Origin: JADHLJ01 sp038116915
GTDB taxonomy: Bacteria; Pseudomonadota; Alphaproteobacteria; Thalassobaculales; Thalassobaculaceae
Assembly (NCBI GenBank): GCA_038116915.1
Contig: JAYOEU010000208.1
Span: forward strand, 1 to 7,098
DNA length: 7,098 nt
Direction of reading: 5' to 3'
In this document: piece by piece, positions 5,047-7,098 of the stretch
Numbering within the stretch: the first letter of the stretch is position 1
Layout: the number at the start of each line of letters is the position of its first letter
Notes under the pieces: model-generated
Seen by the model: only the letters and a program-made list of their open reading frames with translations
Told to the model about the DNA's origin: nothing
The model's database searches: none
Position numbers and translations under genes: made by a program

Positions 5047-6078
5047 TCACTCTCCCGAATTGGTGATCGCGATCAGCGCGTCGAGCTTTTGTCTGGCCTT
5101 GCCGCTGTCGATCACCTCGGCCGCCAGGGCGACACCGTCCTGCAGGCTGGTAACCTTACCGCCGACGATGAGCGCGGCGGCGGAATTCAGCAGCACGATG
5201 TCGCGGTAGGGGCCTTTGCCGCCGTCCAGAACCGCCGCCAGGGCCTTGGCGTTCTCTTCCGGCATGCCGCCCCGGATATCCTCGGGCTTGGCAAGGGTGA
5301 TGCCGGCTTCTTCCGGATGAATTTCGAAGGTCGTTACCGCTCCGTTTTCAAGGGAGGCAACACGGCTGGGGCCGGTAGTGGTGATCTCGTCCAGCCCGTC
5401 GGATCCGTGGGCCACCCAGGCGCGGGTTGAGCCGAGGCCCTTCAGGACATGGGCCACCGGCTCCACCCAGTCAGGCGAAAACACGCCGACCAGCTGGCGC
5501 CTGACCATCGCCGGATTGGCGAGCGGGCCGAGCAGGTTGAAGATCGTCCGGGTGCCGAGCTCGACCCGGGCTCCGCCGACATGGCGCATCGCGCTGTGGT
5601 GGCGCGGCGCCATCATGAAACAGATGCCGGCCTCTTTCACGGCCCGCTCGACCAGCTTCATGTCGCAGTCGAGATTGACGCCGAGCGCTGAGAGCACGTC
5701 GGCCGCGCCGGTCTTCGAAGATAGCGCCCGGTTGCCGTGCTTGGCGACCGGCACGCCGGCCCCGCTGACCACGAAGGCGGACGCGCTGCTGATGTTGTAG
5801 GTGCCGGAGCCGTCGCCGCCGGTGCCGACCGTGTCGATGGCGTCGGCCGGTGCGTTTATCTTGACCGCCTTCGCCCGCATGGTGCGCGCGGCCCCGGTGA
5901 TCTCCGCAACCGTTTCGCCGCGTACGCGGAGCGCCATCAGAAAGCCGCCGATCTGCGCCGGGGTGGCATCGCCGGACATGATGATGTCGAAGGCCCGCTC
6001 GGCCTGCTTCTCGTCCAGCGCCGCGCCGGACGCGACATGGCCGATCAGCGGTTTCAGGTCGGTGATCGCAGCGGTCAT
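5047..6078 (-). CDS. trpD: Anthranilate phosphoribosyltransferase TrpD
   Basis: TrpD transfers the phosphoribosyl group of PRPP to anthranilate, the second step of the tryptophan branch. The 343-residue length is typical and it is not fused to TrpG. An N-terminal helical domain is followed by the PRPP-binding loop GTGGDGSGTYNIS (85-97), then KHGNRALSSKTGAADVL (113-129, the second PRPP/Mg segment), HHSAMRHVGGARVELGTRTIFN (about 160-181, anthranilate-side residues), LLGPLANP (182-189) and HGSDGLDE (224-231). The ATG at 6078 overlaps the trpG stop as ATGA, and GGAAGA (6086-6091) lies 7 bases upstream, so it is both coupled and able to initiate by itself. Confidence 0.97.
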   Translation of the reverse strand: MTAAITDLKPLIGHVASGAALDEKQAERAFDIIMSGDATPAQIGGFLMALRVRGETVAEITGAARTMRAKAVKINAPADAIDTVGTGGDGSGTYNISSASAFVVSGAGVPVAKHGNRALSSKTGAADVLSALGVNLDCDMKLVERAVKEAGICFMMAPRHHSAMRHVGGARVELGTRTIFNLLGPLANPAMVRRQLVGVFSPDWVEPVAHVLKGLGSTRAWVAHGSDGLDEITTTGPSRVASLENGAVTTFEIHPEEAGITLAKPEDIRGGMPEENAKALAAVLDGGKGPYRDIVLLNSAAALIVGGKVTSLQDGVALAAEVIDSGKARQKLDALIAITNSGE

Positions 6079-6707
6079 GACGCGGTCTTCCGAAGATTTG
6101 CCTCCAGAGCCGCGATTTGGTTCTGGTTGGCCGCCCCATGACCGGCAAGCCGTAGGAAATTCGCCAGAAGACCATAGCCGTGCCGGGAGGCGATGCTCTC
6201 GGGATGGAACTGCACGCCGAAAACCGGACGCGTCGCATGCCGCAACCCCATGATCAGGCCATCATCGGTTTCGGCGGTGATCTTCAAATCGGCGGGCAGC
6301 GAGGCGCGGTCGACCACCAGCGAGTGATAGCGCGTCGCCGAAAACCGGTCGCCAAGCCCCTCGAAGATGTCGGTGCCCGTGTGGTTCATGTCGCTCATCT
6401 TGCCGTGCATCGGTTCCGGCGCCCGCACGACCTTGCCTCCGAACGCCTGGCCGATGCACTGATGGCCGAGGCAGACCCCGAGAATCGGGAGATCCGACGG
6501 CGCCTGCTTGATCAGATCGAGGCAAATTCCCGCCCGGTCCGGATCACTCGGGCCCGGCGAAATGATCAGACCGTCCGGTTTGGAGGCGAGAGCGTCCGCG
6601 ACGCTGATCTTGTCGTTGCGATGCACCTCGACCTCGGCCCCCAGCTCTCCCAGGAAATGCCAGAGGTTGTAGGTAAAGCTGTCGTAATTATCGACTAGAA
6701 GAAACAT
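6075..6707 (-). CDS. trpG: Anthranilate synthase glutamine amidotransferase subunit TrpG
   Basis: TrpG hydrolyses glutamine and channels ammonia to TrpE for anthranilate synthesis; a class I amidotransferase of this kind may also serve 4-amino-4-deoxychorismate synthase (PabA role). Counting from the ATG at 6707 it has 210 residues. Motifs are LVDNYDSFTYNL 4-15, the oxyanion PGPSDP 51-56, GVCLGHQ 77-83 with nucleophile C79, HGK 101-103, RYHSL 126-130 and VQFHPES 165-171 with H168 and E170. The frame extends two codons further to a TTG at 6713, but the ATG gives the standard family N-terminus (MFLLVDNYDSF). The ribosome site is weak (AAGTGA). No trpE is adjacent: a divergent gene lies upstream, so trpG is the first gene of this operon and TrpE must be encoded elsewhere. 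Confidence 0.95.
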   Translation of the reverse strand: MFLLVDNYDSFTYNLWHFLGELGAEVEVHRNDKISVADALASKPDGLIISPGPSDPDRAGICLDLIKQAPSDLPILGVCLGHQCIGQAFGGKVVRAPEPMHGKMSDMNHTGTDIFEGLGDRFSATRYHSLVVDRASLPADLKITAETDDGLIMGLRHATRPVFGVQFHPESIASRHGYGLLANFLRLAGHGAANQNQIAALEANLRKTAS

Positions 6708-6809
6708 TTTCAATCACTTATAGTTCGTTCTTGAGCTAGCGGGAGAGCGCCGCTTTCTTCTTATATCAACTCGACGGGTGTGGCGGAAGAGACAGGCCCT
6801 GGAGAGTGC
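6708..6809. promoter_or_regulatory. Divergent intergenic region expected to hold the trpG and plus-strand promoters
   Basis: About 100 bases separate the trpG start from the start of the plus-strand gene, so promoters for both directions should lie here or inside the neighbours. On the minus strand CTATAA (6724-6719) could be a -10 for trpG, but it has no good -35 and would leave a very short leader. TTGATA (6769-6764) resembles a -35 but has no matching -10. No Trp leader peptide, attenuator hairpin or repeated operator is visible. The assignment rests on gene arrangement rather than on motifs. Confidence 0.4.
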
Positions 6810-7098
6810 ATGGCACGGCAGGCAAGACGGCGGACTAAGGTGTCACGGGAGCGGTCGCGGCCCCGATTGTCTTGGCGCGCCGGCGGTCTGCTGGCGGCTG
6901 CGGCGCTCGCATTCGCGGCCGGCATCGGTGTCGGCTTCATGCTCGGCGGGAAAGACGGCGCCGAGGTGGCGAGCATTCCCTCTGAGCCGGGCGTGCCGGC
7001 CCCACCGGCAAAGCCGGCGTCGCCGGCGTCCGCCCGCGCCTTCGCGCCGCCCTTCCCGTCGGGCGGATCGGCCGGCCGGACGATGTCGCCAACGCCGT
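6810..7098 (+). CDS. Unidentified single-pass membrane protein, N-terminal part
   Basis: An open frame of 96 codons runs from ATG at 6810 past the window end without a stop. GGAG at 6801-6804 precedes the ATG by 5 bases; a GTG at 6780 is an in-frame alternative without a good ribosome site. Residues 1-23 are strongly basic (nine Arg and one Lys before SWRAGG). Residues 24-46 form a hydrophobic segment (LLAAAALAFAAGIGVGFMLGG), and residues 50-96 are a low-complexity Pro/Ala/Ser stretch. This predicts an inner-membrane anchor with the N-terminus inside and a periplasmic Pro-rich linker leading to a domain beyond the window. Divergent polysaccharide deacetylases (YibQ-like), SPOR-domain proteins and TonB-like proteins can all begin this way, so I assign no function. 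The opposite-strand open frame at 6761-6976 is a shadow. Confidence 0.72.
   Translation, partial: MARQARRRTKVSRERSRPRLSWRAGGLLAAAALAFAAGIGVGFMLGGKDGAEVASIPSEPGVPAPPAKPASPASARAFAPPFPSGGSAGRTMSPTP

Noticed and set aside
6717..6731. Possible SOS box at the GTTCGTTC sequence upstream of trpG
   Set aside because: The two GTTC units are adjacent, without the required 7-base spacing, so it does not match the operator.
1..7098. CRISPR arrays, tRNA or rRNA genes, phage genes, transposases, or a novel multi-gene system
   Set aside because: I saw no regularly spaced direct repeats, no tRNA-like cloverleaf, no integrase or transposase motifs, and no unknown gene cluster. Apart from the two truncated edge genes and the substrate-unknown hydrolase, all genes are recognised housekeeping families.

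Overview
This is a GC-rich stretch of what is most likely an alphaproteobacterial chromosome, plausibly Rhodospirillales. The evidence is the gene order trpG-trpD-trpC-moaC-moeA followed by lexA, all on the minus strand, and LexA operators of the alphaproteobacterial GTTC-N7-GTTC type rather than the E. coli CTGT-N8-ACAG type. The content is mainly housekeeping. I found no convincing new defence, mobile or biosynthetic system.

Layout from left to right. Bases 1-65 hold the last 20 codons of an unidentified plus-strand gene. A non-coding gap (66-289) carries a pair of palindromic REP-like repeats facing each other. lexA (290-1027, minus) follows, with a promoter and two SOS boxes at 1048-1101. 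A TIM-barrel amidohydrolase (1139-2185, minus) comes next, then moeA (2311-3567), moaC (3557-4033) and trpC (4030-4845). A 201-bp gap then holds a 141-bp inverted-repeat element with perfect 27-bp arms, related to the first repeat pair. trpD (5047-6078) and trpG (6075-6707) complete the minus-strand cluster. After a short divergent intergenic region, a plus-strand gene for a single-pass membrane protein starts at 6810 and runs off the window.

How the genes work together. TrpG supplies ammonia to TrpE (not in the window) for anthranilate synthesis, TrpD adds the phosphoribosyl group, and TrpC closes the indole ring. MoaC and MoeA act at an early and a late step of molybdenum cofactor synthesis. 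trpG/trpD and trpC/moaC overlap by ATGA, and moaC/moeA overlap by 11 bases, so most of the run from trpG to moeA looks like one translationally coupled operon, broken only by the repeat between trpD and trpC. The amidohydrolase and lexA are each preceded by gaps of more than 100 bases. lexA clearly has its own autoregulated promoter.

The points most worth a second look are the two REP-doublet loci, which share arms and orientation but not interiors, the double LexA operator, and the amidohydrolase sitting between moeA and lexA.
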